Shown here in pieces: positions 41,726 to 49,570 of a DNA stretch of 64,000 bases (positions are counted from its first letter, which is position 1; every line of letters begins with the position of its first letter). Position numbers and translations under genes: made by a program. The notes under the pieces were generated by a model. The model did no database searches and had not been told where the DNA came from. It worked only from the letters and a program-made list of their open reading frames with translations. Source of the stretch: Actinomycetota bacterium. GTDB lineage: Bacteria > Actinomycetota > Nitriliruptoria > Nitriliruptorales > JAHWKO01. The stretch is from contig JAHWKW010000010.1 in the NCBI GenBank assembly GCA_019347675.1, positions 1 to 64,000 on the forward strand, in the 5' to 3' direction.

Positions 41726-42312
41726 TCCTGTCGGCGACCCTGACCCTGGCAACGGGACCGATCCACCTGGAGGTGGCAGCCGGCGACGCTGCCGTCCTCG
41801 ACGGCCCGTCGGCCGGGGCGGCGGTCGCTGCGCTGGCAGGCACCGACGGTCGCCGCGACCACCGCATCCACCTGGGAGGCCGCGACCTGGGTCGGCTGCC
41901 GACGCACGTGCGGGTCCGCCGCGGCCTGGGTCTGGTCATCGACGCGGCCGTGGCTGGCGATGTCAGCGTCCGCGACCACCTGGCAGCGGTCGTGGGCGGT
42001 CGGAGGGCCGACGCCCTCCTGGACTCGGCACCGCTCCTGGCCGGGCGAGGCAGCGACCCGGCGGGGGTCTTGTCCGGCGGCGAGCGCCGGATCCTCGCGT
42101 GGCTGCGGTGCCTGGCGACCGACCCCGAGGCGGTCGTCCTCGACCGCGCCGGCGCCGGGCTCGACCTGCCCACCAGCGACTGGGCCGCGGGTACCGTTCG
42201 TCGCTGGCGGCAGGCCGGCGTGGCGGTCGTCGTCCATCCGGCGACGCCCGGGGAGCGCCGGTGGGTCGAGTCAGCTGGCGCAGACCAGACACGGACGGTC
42301 GAGGAACCGTAG
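41722..42312 (+). CDS. Degenerate LIV ABC ATPase (LivF-like) lacking Walker A
   Basis: A 196-residue ABC domain. The P-loop position reads GPSAGAAVA (28-36) without Lys, and Walker B reads VVLDRAG, with Arg142 in place of the catalytic Glu. The signature LSGGE (117-121), followed by RRILAWLRCLATDPEA, is intact, and a His follows at 172. It therefore cannot hydrolyse ATP on its own P-loop but can supply the signature to a partner. This is the mirror image of the upstream LivG-like domain. GTG 41722 overlaps the preceding stop. Confidence 0.8.
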   Translation: MILSATLTLATGPIHLEVAAGDAAVLDGPSAGAAVAALAGTDGRRDHRIHLGGRDLGRLPTHVRVRRGLGLVIDAAVAGDVSVRDHLAAVVGGRRADALLDSAPLLAGRGSDPAGVLSGGERRILAWLRCLATDPEAVVLDRAGAGLDLPTSDWAAGTVRRWRQAGVAVVVHPATPGERRWVESAGADQTRTVEEP

Positions 42313-42315
42313 GCT
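42310..42315 (+). promoter_or_regulatory. Possible -10 box TAGGCT for the secreted FN3 protein
   Basis: TAGGCT overlaps the LivF stop codon and lies 94 nt before the start of the next gene, giving that gene its own promoter. Confidence 0.45.
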
Positions 42316-42409
42316 TGTGCCGACAACAGTGTGGGCGCGCCGCGCGCGCCCGTGTCACCGTGGCAGGCCAGCGCCGTTGATACGGAACACATCGGGAGGA
42401 CCGGCTGAA

Positions 42410-43657
42410 GTGAGACGACTGGCCGCCACCGTCGCGACGGCCCTGATCGTGGTGCTCGCGACCGCGGGGACCGCTGCTGCCACCGTCACCGCCAGCGTCA
42501 CCTCGCCGGGTGCGAAGATCGAAGGCCCGGCGGCAGTGTCCGTGCGCGTCGACCGCGAACTCACCGACAGCGTCAACCGCGTCGACGTCCGGCTGCGCCG
42601 CGGCGGCGATGCGGTGTGGGACGCGTCCCTGACCTGTGGGAACTGCGGCACCGCATGGACGACGTCCGACTGGGGCGGGAAGACGCTCAACCCGGGCGGT
42701 CTCCCCAACGGGACCTACCAACTCCACCCGGTCATCGATGGCAAAGAGTTCGGCGGCCGCGACGTGTGGATCTCGGTGGCGCCGTCGCGGGTGAGCAACC
42801 TCAAGACCTCCGTGTCCGGCCAGGATGTCACCGTCACGTGGACCCGCGCCCCCGAACCGGACATCTCCGGGTACCGCGTTCAGCGCCGCATCAAGGATGG
42901 GGCGTGGCAGCAGATCGCCAGCATCGGTCCGGGAGCGGACCGGTACGCCGAGAGGCTGAGCCCCGGCAAGTACGAGTACCGGATCGTGACGGTCCGCCCC
43001 GACGGCAAGGGAGGCCACATCACGGTCACGAGCTCGGCCGTGGCCGCCGCGGTCTCGCCGCCACCCGCGCCAACGCAGCCCAGCGAGACGTCCGGGTCCG
43101 GCGGCGGCTCGACCGAGTCGACCGGCGGGTCGACCGGCGGGTCGACCGGCGGGAGCGACGACGGGTCCACAACCGCGACCGGCGGGACGACCGTGCAGCC
43201 GGGAGGCGGGGCCGCGACCGGGGACCCTGCCTCCGCCGAGGGTGAGGGCACCGGCGGCGACGGTCCGCAACAAGCCCCCTCCGAGGCGTCCACCACCCAG
43301 ACCAGCGCCCGGACCGCCGGTGCCGGACGGCGGGTCGCGCCACCCCCCGGTGTCCGCCGCAGCCTGATGCTCGGCGGCGGCGAGCTGTCCCTACCCGACC
43401 CGCAGGTCGCCGGCCCCCGCGAGCGCTTCTACGGGCAGGACCAGCCGTTCTCGGAGGAGCTCGACTACGGCGACATCGATCCGATCACCGGCGAGCCGAG
43501 GGTCCGCGACGGCACGGCGACGCGGCGGGTTCCCGGCGCCGTCCAGGAGTTCGTCGTCGCCCAGCTCAACACCCCGCTGGTCGCGATCCCCATCGCCGCC
43601 GGTTTGCTCTGCATCGCCCTGGGACTACACGGCATGCGCTGGCTGCGCCAAGGATGA
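42410..43657 (+). CDS. Secreted membrane-anchored protein with fibronectin III domain
   Basis: A 415-residue exported protein. After a signal peptide (about 1-25) comes an Ig-like domain with CGNCGTAW (two Cys, about 75-80), then an FN3 domain (about 128-208: VSNLKTSVSGQDVTVTWTRA to YRIVTVRPDGKGG). A long Gly/Ser/Thr linker follows, an acidic region, and a C-terminal helix (VAIPIAAGLLCIALGLHGM) with RWLRQG. The tail resembles a sorted protein but has no LPXTG or LAXTG before the helix, so it is probably a simple membrane anchor. GGGAGGA lies ~10 nt before the GTG. Function unknown; adhesion is possible. Confidence 0.78.
   Translation: MRRLAATVATALIVVLATAGTAAATVTASVTSPGAKIEGPAAVSVRVDRELTDSVNRVDVRLRRGGDAVWDASLTCGNCGTAWTTSDWGGKTLNPGGLPNGTYQLHPVIDGKEFGGRDVWISVAPSRVSNLKTSVSGQDVTVTWTRAPEPDISGYRVQRRIKDGAWQQIASIGPGADRYAERLSPGKYEYRIVTVRPDGKGGHITVTSSAVAAAVSPPPAPTQPSETSGSGGGSTESTGGSTGGSTGGSDDGSTTATGGTTVQPGGGAATGDPASAEGEGTGGDGPQQAPSEASTTQTSARTAGAGRRVAPPPGVRRSLMLGGGELSLPDPQVAGPRERFYGQDQPFSEELDYGDIDPITGEPRVRDGTATRRVPGAVQEFVVAQLNTPLVAIPIAAGLLCIALGLHGMRWLRQG
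43118..43153 (+). repeat. Three 12-bp tandem repeats in the Gly/Ser/Thr linker
   Basis: TCGACCGGCGGG occurs three times in a row and encodes Ser-Thr-Gly-Gly units of the linker. Confidence 0.9.
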
Positions 43658-44022
43658 TCACCTGCGACGCATGCGGCGAGCCACTCGTGGACGACCTCGA
43701 CGGGGCGGGGTTGCGGATCGACGGCGAGCACGTCCCGTTCCGCCGTGGCAGCGACTGGGTCGCCTGTTCGGTGTGCGGAGCGCTGGGCAACGTCCGCGAC
43801 CTGCGTGCCGCGGCCGGTGCCGACGCGCCGGTGGCGGCCGGTGCCGACTCCGACGCGCCGGCTGACCCGGCCGCAGGCGATCTGCGGTCCGCGGTCCAGG
43901 CAGCTCTCGCTGATCTGCACGACGCACTGGCACGGCGCGGGGGGAGCGACCAGCTCGACGTCGACCCTCTGCTGTCGGCGTTGAGCGATGTGGCCCGTGG
44001 TGAGGACGACGACTCGCCCTAG
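43654..44022 (+). CDS. Small zinc-ribbon protein
   Basis: A 122-residue protein. The N-terminus has CDACG (4-8) and CSVCG (about 38-42), a split zinc ribbon of four Cys. The rest is acidic and Ala-rich with one helix (LRSAVQAALADLHDALARRG). It starts at ATG 43654, overlapping the FN3 protein stop by 4 nt (ATGA), so it is coupled to that gene. No family recognised. Confidence 0.7.
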   Translation: MITCDACGEPLVDDLDGAGLRIDGEHVPFRRGSDWVACSVCGALGNVRDLRAAAGADAPVAAGADSDAPADPAAGDLRSAVQAALADLHDALARRGGSDQLDVDPLLSALSDVARGEDDDSP

Positions 44023-44092
44023 GTCACTCAAGTAGCGAAGCGGTAGTGACCCGGCTCCCAGGTCACTCAAGTAGCGAAGCGGTCGTGACCCG
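44022..44092 (+). repeat. Tandem pair of 32-bp palindromic units
   Basis: The unit at 44022-44053 recurs at 44061-44092 with one change in the first 30 positions (A to C at position 24). Each unit starts GGTCACT and ends near AGTGACC or CGTGACC, so each can form a hairpin with a ~16-nt loop containing AAGTAGCGAAGCGG. They lie between convergent genes, so they may stop transcription from both sides, or be a dispersed REP-like element. No T-run follows. Confidence 0.85.
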
Positions 44093-44164
44093 CCTCCTGA
44101 AGCTCCGTCGCTGTCCGGGGCGCCGGAACCACGTCGATGCCCCACGGCCTCCAGCCGCACGCTG

Positions 44165-46471
44165 TCACGGCCCGTGGGCGAGCACCAGGTCGAGGACGGT
44201 GACCGCCCCGGCCTTGTCCAGCGGTTCGTTGCCGTTGCCGCACTTGGGTGAGTGCACGCACGACGGGCAGCCCGCCCGGCAGGCGCACTCCGAGACCGCG
44301 GCGCGCGTGGCGGCCAGGTGCTCGCCGAGGCGCCGGAAGGACCGCTCCGCCAGCCCGGCACCGCCCGCGTAGCCGTCGTAGACGAACACGGTGGGACGGC
44401 CGGTATCGGGGTGACGGGCTGTCGACAGCCCGCCGAGGTCCCACCGGTCACACAGCGCGATCAACGGCAACAGCCCGATCGCGGCGTGCTCCGCGGCGTG
44501 CAGCGACCCTGGCAGCTGCGCCGGCGCGAGCCCGGCGGCGGTGAGCAGGTGCACGGGGATCGCGTACCAGACCGCGACCGTGATCAGCTCGGTGGGCGGC
44601 AGGTCAAGGTCGTGGCGGCCGATCACGCGGCGGGTGGCGTGATCGAGCGTGTCGTACCCGGTGACCTGCTCGGTCACCCGGACACGGCCGAGCCGGACCG
44701 CGACCTCGCCCCGGTCGGCGGCCTCGAGCTCGTCGATCACCGTCACGTCGGCGGTGGACCGCGGGCGGGTGGTGTGGCGCACCTGCGGGGCGCGTCGCAC
44801 CGCGGCGACCCGGCGACGCAAGCTCAGGTCGGTCACCTCGTGGATGTGGCCCTGATGCAGGTAGATCGCTCCCGGATGCACCTGACGTGGTGCGCGTGCG
44901 GCGTCCACATCCCCGATCAGCTCGCCGGATGCGGCATCCACGATCCGCACCGGCGGGCCGCCCGCCGACCGCAGATCGACCTCGGCCGCTGCCCGGCCCC
45001 GCCCGACCCAGAAGTACCGGCCGGCCCGCTCCCGCAGCACGCCGGCGTCCGCGTCGGCGCCCAGTAGGTCCGGTGCCGAGGGGCCGAACCACCGCCGCGC
45101 GTCCTCGGCGTCGAGCGGGTGCTCCTGGCAGGCGCACCGCAGGTGCGGGCCGAGCACGTGCGCGTTGGCCGGATCGGCGATCGCGTCCTCGGGCGGTCGC
45201 CCCAGCAGCTGGTCGGGGTGGGCGACGAGGTACTGGTCGAGGGGGTCGTCGTCGGCGACCAGCACCCCGATCGCCTCCCGTCCCGACCGCCCGGCCCGCC
45301 CCAGGCGCTGCCAGAACGCCGCAGCGGTCCCCGGGTAGCCCGCCAGCACCACGGCGTCCAGCCCGCCGACGTCGATGCCGAGCTCGAGCGCCTCGGTGGC
45401 CGCCACGCCGAGCAGCTCCCCAGCGGTCAGGGCGTCCTCCAGCTCCCGTCGTTCCTGCGGCAGGTACCCCGCGCGGTAGGCGGCCACCGTGTCGGCCAGC
45501 GGGGAGTCGCCCAGACGTTCACGGGCCACCACGGCGGTGACCTCCGCTGCGCGACGGCTGCGGACGAACACCAGCGTCTGCACCCCGGCGGCCACCAGCG
45601 ACGCCAGGACCTCCCCGGCCTCACCGACGGTCGACCGCCGGATCCCGGCGTCCTCGTCGATCATGGCTGGCTGCCAGAAGCCGATGTCAATCGCCCCGCG
45701 CGGCGAGGTGTCGTCGGCCACCGCCTCCACGGCCAGGCCGGTCAGCACGGCGGCGTGCTCGGCCGGGTTGCCGATCGTTGCGGACGCCAGCACGAACGTC
45801 GGAGCGGCGCCGTACCGATCGCACAGGCGGCGTAGCCGGCGCAGGATCACCGCGACGTGGGCGCCGAAAACGCCTCGGGCGACGTGACACTCGTCGACCA
45901 CCACGTACGCCAGCCGGTGCAGGACGTCACCCCAACGGCGGTGGTCGGGGAGCACACCGTGGTGCAGCAGGTCCGGGTTGGTCAGGATCCAGTTCGCCGT
46001 GCGCCGGATCGCGTCGCGCTCCGGGCGGGGCGTGTCGCCGTCGAGCGCGGCGGCACGCAGCTGCGGCAGCCGCCACGCCCGCAACGAGCGGAGCTGGTCG
46101 CGGGCCAGCGCCTTGGTCGGCGCCAGGTACAGGGCCGTGGCGGTGGGGTCGGCGACCAGCGCCTCGACGACCGGCAGCTGGTAGCAGAGGGTCTTCCCGC
46201 TGGCGGTGCCGGTGGCCACGATCACGTGGCGATCGGCGCGGACGAGCTCCCGGGCCTGCGCCTGGTGGCGGTACAGGCGGGCGACGCCCATCAGCTCCAG
46301 TCGGCTGCGCAGTGTCGGGTCGAGGTCTGCCGGGATCTCCACGGTGGTCCCGCGGCGGGACGGGAGCCGTTCGCGGTGGACCAGCGGGCACCCACCCTGG
46401 CTGGCGCTGCGGGCCGCAGCGACCAGCTCGAGGACGTCCCGAGGGTCGTGCAGCGCGGCGTGCTCGACCAC
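44165..46471 (-). CDS. DEAD/DEAH helicase with DUF1998 domain (Rv3649/MrfA-like)
   Basis: A 768-residue superfamily 2 helicase. It shows Q-motif-like LYRHQAQA, Walker A ATGTASGKTLCY, APTKALARDQ, VVVDECHVARG (DECH), LASATIGN, and in the second RecA domain ATEALELGIDVGGLD and WQRLGRAGRSG. The C-terminal DUF1998 domain has four Cys in CACRAGCPSCVHSPKC, which bind zinc in MrfA. B. subtilis MrfA takes part in repair of mitomycin C lesions, so a DNA repair role is likely. It is followed on the left by the palindromic repeats. GTG start, with a leaderless promoter 6 nt upstream. Confidence 0.92.
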   Translation of the reverse strand: MVEHAALHDPRDVLELVAAARSASQGGCPLVHRERLPSRRGTTVEIPADLDPTLRSRLELMGVARLYRHQAQARELVRADRHVIVATGTASGKTLCYQLPVVEALVADPTATALYLAPTKALARDQLRSLRAWRLPQLRAAALDGDTPRPERDAIRRTANWILTNPDLLHHGVLPDHRRWGDVLHRLAYVVVDECHVARGVFGAHVAVILRRLRRLCDRYGAAPTFVLASATIGNPAEHAAVLTGLAVEAVADDTSPRGAIDIGFWQPAMIDEDAGIRRSTVGEAGEVLASLVAAGVQTLVFVRSRRAAEVTAVVARERLGDSPLADTVAAYRAGYLPQERRELEDALTAGELLGVAATEALELGIDVGGLDAVVLAGYPGTAAAFWQRLGRAGRSGREAIGVLVADDDPLDQYLVAHPDQLLGRPPEDAIADPANAHVLGPHLRCACQEHPLDAEDARRWFGPSAPDLLGADADAGVLRERAGRYFWVGRGRAAAEVDLRSAGGPPVRIVDAASGELIGDVDAARAPRQVHPGAIYLHQGHIHEVTDLSLRRRVAAVRRAPQVRHTTRPRSTADVTVIDELEAADRGEVAVRLGRVRVTEQVTGYDTLDHATRRVIGRHDLDLPPTELITVAVWYAIPVHLLTAAGLAPAQLPGSLHAAEHAAIGLLPLIALCDRWDLGGLSTARHPDTGRPTVFVYDGYAGGAGLAERSFRRLGEHLAATRAAVSECACRAGCPSCVHSPKCGNGNEPLDKAGAVTVLDLVLAHGP

Positions 46472-46477
46472 GGGGCG

Positions 46478-46483
46478 ACGTTA
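46478..46483 (-). promoter_or_regulatory. -10 box TAACGT of a leaderless promoter
   Basis: On the minus strand TAACGT is followed by 6 nt and the GTG of the helicase gene. The box includes part of the TAA stop of the upstream LCP gene. Confidence 0.55.
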
Positions 46484-47356
46484 CCGGCCGGCCACCACCC
46501 CGTCGTCGGCTGCGTCGCGGATCAGCGCGTACGCCCGGTCGGGCAGGAACACGACGCTGGCCCCGCCGGCGCTCCCGACGTTGCCCGGCAGGGTCACGAT
46601 CGCGACGTTGTCCGGCGGAAGCGTCATCGCCGCGAACCCGTACCGCAGCAGCGTCGCGGTGGGTGCGTCGGTCACGGTGGTCTGCGCCACGAGACCGGCC
46701 AGCTCCGCGGCGCGAGCCACCCCGACACCGCCGGCGACGACCTGGCGGTGGGCGGCGGTGAGCAGCCGCGCCTGCGCCCCGGCCCGGCCGAAGTCGCCGT
46801 TGGGCCGGCTCTTGCGGGCCCGGCTGAACGCCAAGGCCTGGCGCCCGTCGAGGATCTGGCGGCCCGGCTGCAGGTTGGCTTCCGCCTGAGCGTCGACCAG
46901 GCGACGCTCGACCTCGATCTCGACCCCGCCGATCCCCTCCACCCCGTATGCCAGACCCCGGAAGTCGGTCAGCAGGTAGTGGTCGACGTCCACACCGAAG
47001 TTCTGCTCGACCGCGCGGACGCAGTTGTCGGGACCCGACGCCAGGCAGGCGTTGATCTTAGTGCGCCCCTGTCCGGGCAGCGGCACGTACGCGTCGCGGG
47101 GGAAGTCGACGAACGTGGCATGCTGGCGGTCGGGCGAGACGAACAGCAGGTGGAACGCGTCAGCGCGGGCGCTCAAGGGGGTGCCGCCACGGTAGGGACC
47201 CTCGTCGGCGCCCAGCAGCAGCAGGGTGATCACGCCATCGTCGACCGGGGCGCGCAGCAACCGCTCGGCGGCCACAGCGGCGGTGGCCAGGACCAGGCCG
47301 GCGAGCGTGGCGACCACGGCCGCGGCGCGGGCGGTCGATCGCGACGGTCGTCTCAC
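46481..47356 (-). CDS. LytR-CpsA-Psr (LCP) family protein, copy 2
   Basis: A 291-residue extracytoplasmic enzyme that should transfer a glycopolymer from a lipid carrier to the cell wall. One N-terminal helix (AAVVATLAGLVLATAAVAAE) anchors it. The LCP domain has LLLLGADEG, SARADAFHLLFVSPD, FVDFPRDAYVPLPGQGRTKI, NFGVDVDHYLLTDFRG, GGVEIEVERRL, LDGRQALAFSRARKS. The Arg residues that bind the pyrophosphate are present. GTG 47356 overlaps the stop of the upstream lipoprotein gene by 4 nt. It is a tandem paralog of 48013-48888. Confidence 0.9.
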   Translation of the reverse strand: MRRPSRSTARAAAVVATLAGLVLATAAVAAERLLRAPVDDGVITLLLLGADEGPYRGGTPLSARADAFHLLFVSPDRQHATFVDFPRDAYVPLPGQGRTKINACLASGPDNCVRAVEQNFGVDVDHYLLTDFRGLAYGVEGIGGVEIEVERRLVDAQAEANLQPGRQILDGRQALAFSRARKSRPNGDFGRAGAQARLLTAAHRQVVAGGVGVARAAELAGLVAQTTVTDAPTATLLRYGFAAMTLPPDNVAIVTLPGNVGSAGGASVVFLPDRAYALIRDAADDGVVAGR

Positions 47357-47949
47357 GGCGCACCTCCCGACTGGGCCGGGCCGGCCCCCACCAGCACGGG
47401 GCGCGGATCGCCAGGCGTGAAGACGAACTCGGCGGCGGTGACGCTGCCGTCCGGTCCCGCGACGTCGACCGTGACGCGGCCCCACTGTGGTCCGCCGCTC
47501 TCGGCGACCAGGAAACGGTACGTGGCGCTGCTCACCGGCCGGTCCTGGCCGGTCAGGGCGGTCGTGACCGCCACCACCGCCTCAGGTGCGGCGCCGTCGA
47601 GCAGCCCCGGCGCGGCGACCTCCGCCAGGAGCCCCTCCCCGCCGGCGCGGAGATCGGTCAGGTGACGGTTCAGCCAGTCCTGGACCGCCTGCACGAACGC
47701 CTGGATCGCCGCCTCGTCGGGGCTGGGCACCCGTGCGTTGGGGTCGCCGGCGTTGAAGACGGCTGCACCGTTGTGCACCGATCTGACGTCCAGCTCGACC
47801 GCCCCCGACACCGGCTCGACGTCGGGCGTGGTGGGGGTCTCGGTCGGTGTTGGTGACGGCGACGGGTCAGGAGCCCGACCCCCGTCACAGGCGACCGCCA
47901 GGAGCGTGGCTGCTGCCGCCAGCACGACCACCTTGGGGACGCGGGTCAC
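47353..47949 (-). CDS. Lipoprotein paired with LCP protein, copy 2
   Basis: A 198-residue exported lipoprotein: signal and lipobox LLAVAC (about 14-21), a Pro/Thr/Ser linker, then a domain with QDWLNRHLTDLRAGGEGLLA, EVAAPGLL and DRPVSSATYRFLVAE. The second half looks like a beta-rich fold. It is clearly paralogous to the lipoprotein at 48885-49472. GTG 47949 is chosen because GGAGGAGG lies 8 nt upstream; an upstream in-frame GTG at 47967 overlaps that site. No family is recognised. Coupling to the LCP gene suggests a partner role in glycopolymer attachment. Confidence 0.75.
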   Translation of the reverse strand: MTRVPKVVVLAAAATLLAVACDGGRAPDPSPSPTPTETPTTPDVEPVSGAVELDVRSVHNGAAVFNAGDPNARVPSPDEAAIQAFVQAVQDWLNRHLTDLRAGGEGLLAEVAAPGLLDGAAPEAVVAVTTALTGQDRPVSSATYRFLVAESGGPQWGRVTVDVAGPDGSVTAAEFVFTPGDPRPVLVGAGPAQSGGAP

Positions 47950-48012
47950 CGGCGCCACCTCCTCCACAACGGGCCGACGGTATCAGCGGCGCCCCGTCGT
48001 CCGGCCGAGCGG

Positions 48013-48888
48013 TCACGGCGGGCCGAGGATCCCGTCGTCGCGCAGGTCGGCGATCTGGGCTTGGGCGGTGGGCGTGAGGAACACCACGCTGGCGTTCCCC
48101 GCGCGGCCGATCCGGGCGTCAGCGACCTGGCTGCGCACGTTCTGCGGGGGGATCCGCATCCCCAGCAGCGCCAGCCGCAGGCTGTCGGCGGTGTCGGCGC
48201 TGCTCACCGTGGTGGCGCGCAGGTAGCCGACCAGCTCCGCGATCCGCGTCACGGACGGACCCTCCCCGACCAGCTGGGCGTGCAGCGACTGCAGCACCTT
48301 GGCGTGCGCAGCGGCGCGACCCTTGTCGCCGCTGGCGCGCGACTTGCGGTCGCGGGTGTACGCCAGCGTCTGGCCGCCGTCGACGACCTGCGCTCCGGGG
48401 TGCAGGTCGGTCCCCGAGAACGGGTCCTTGAGGCGCTCCTCCACGTCGAGGTGCAGCCCGCCGATCGCGTCGATGGCGGCAGCCAGCCCCCGGAAGTCGG
48501 TCAGGTACCAGTAGTCGACGTCGATCCCGGTCAGCGACTCGATCGTGGCGACGCAGGTGTCGGGGCCGGCGTTGAGGCAGGCGTTGATCTTGGTCCGTCC
48601 GCGGCCGGGGACCGGCACGTACGAGTCGCGCTGGAAGTCCAGGATCGAGGCGTGCTGACGGTCGGCGGAGACCACCAGCAGGTGCAGCCCGTCGGCGCGG
48701 GCCGACAGCGGGCTACCCGCGCGCGGCGGGCCGCCGTCCGAGCCGATCACCAGCAGCACGATCAAGCCGTCGTCGCGGACGGGCGCGGCCAGGTACGCCA
48801 CCGCAGCGGCAGCGGCGACCGCGGCGGCGACGAGCACGGCGACCGCGGCGGTGGCGACGGTGGTCATGCAAGCGGTGGGCCGACTCAC
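48013..48888 (-). CDS. LytR-CpsA-Psr (LCP) family protein, copy 1
   Basis: A 291-residue LCP protein. After an Ala/Val-rich membrane helix, the domain shows LLVIGSDGGPP, SARADGLHLLVVSAD, ILDFQRDSYVPVPGRGRTKI, IDVDYWYLTDFRG, LDVEERLKDPF and LAYTRDRKSRASGD. It is the same length as, and strongly similar to, copy 2. The GTG start overlaps the upstream lipoprotein stop by 4 nt. 63 bp separate the two lipoprotein-LCP pairs. Confidence 0.9.
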   Translation of the reverse strand: MSRPTACMTTVATAAVAVLVAAAVAAAAAVAYLAAPVRDDGLIVLLVIGSDGGPPRAGSPLSARADGLHLLVVSADRQHASILDFQRDSYVPVPGRGRTKINACLNAGPDTCVATIESLTGIDVDYWYLTDFRGLAAAIDAIGGLHLDVEERLKDPFSGTDLHPGAQVVDGGQTLAYTRDRKSRASGDKGRAAAHAKVLQSLHAQLVGEGPSVTRIAELVGYLRATTVSSADTADSLRLALLGMRIPPQNVRSQVADARIGRAGNASVVFLTPTAQAQIADLRDDGILGPP

Positions 48889-49472
48889 CGCAGCGTCTCG
48901 GGGAGCGGGTCGGGCCCGGCGGCCAGCAACACCGCCGGGTCCGCGCCGGCGAACACGTACCCGGTCCGGGTGATGCGGCCGTCGGTGGTCTCCACCAGCG
49001 CCGTCATCCGCAGGAACGCCGGGGCGCCCTCCTCGGCCACCACCACGTGGTACAGGGCCGTGCGCACGGGGCGGTCGGGACCGGTCAGGTCACTTGTGAC
49101 CGACGCCAGGAGTGCCGGGTCAGCGCCGTCGAGGAGCCCGTCGGCGGCGACCTCGGCCAGCAGGCCCCCGCCTCCGGCTTGCAGGTCGGTGAGGTGGCGG
49201 TCGAGCCAGTCGGTGGCCTGCTGCACCATCGCGCCTGCCGCGGCCTCGTCCGCGGGCGGCCTGGGGCGGTCGTGGAAGACGATCGGCCCGTTGGACGTGC
49301 TCTGCACCAGCACCGTGGGTTCTCCCCGCACCGGTGCGGGGGAAGCAGCCGCGTCGGTGGCCTCGGTCGCGTCGGCGGTCGGAGCCGGGCGGGCCTCCGA
49401 GCCGCCGCCACCGTCGCAGGCGCCCAGCAATGCACCGCCGACCAGCAGGCCCGCCACGGCACGGCGGATCAC
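48885..49472 (-). CDS. Lipoprotein paired with LCP protein, copy 1
   Basis: A 195-residue exported lipoprotein: signal with lipobox LLGAC, a short linker, then TDWLDRHLTDLQAGGGGLLA, EVAADGLLDGADPALLAS and DRPVRTALYHVVVAEEG, in line with copy 2 throughout. GTG 49472 begins the signal peptide; the longer open frame upstream has no similarity. Function unknown. Its stop is coupled to LCP copy 1. Confidence 0.75.
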   Translation of the reverse strand: MIRRAVAGLLVGGALLGACDGGGGSEARPAPTADATEATDAAASPAPVRGEPTVLVQSTSNGPIVFHDRPRPPADEAAAGAMVQQATDWLDRHLTDLQAGGGGLLAEVAADGLLDGADPALLASVTSDLTGPDRPVRTALYHVVVAEEGAPAFLRMTALVETTDGRITRTGYVFAGADPAVLLAAGPDPLPETLR

Positions 49473-49570
49473 GTTCGAGCCACGGGGGGTCCGTCCACCA
49501 CGGTCGGACGAGTCGAGTCGGCACGCGAACGCTAGCAGCCGTGACCCCGCCGCCGCCGACCGGCAGCCCG

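Noticed and set aside
39494-41752. A 752-codon minus-strand open frame
   Set aside because: Low-complexity Arg/Gly/Ala composition and full overlap with the LIV permease genes show that it is a shadow.
42410-43657. FN3 protein as the substrate of the nearby sortase
   Set aside because: The C-terminus has a helix and basic tail but no LPXTG or LAXTG-like motif before it.
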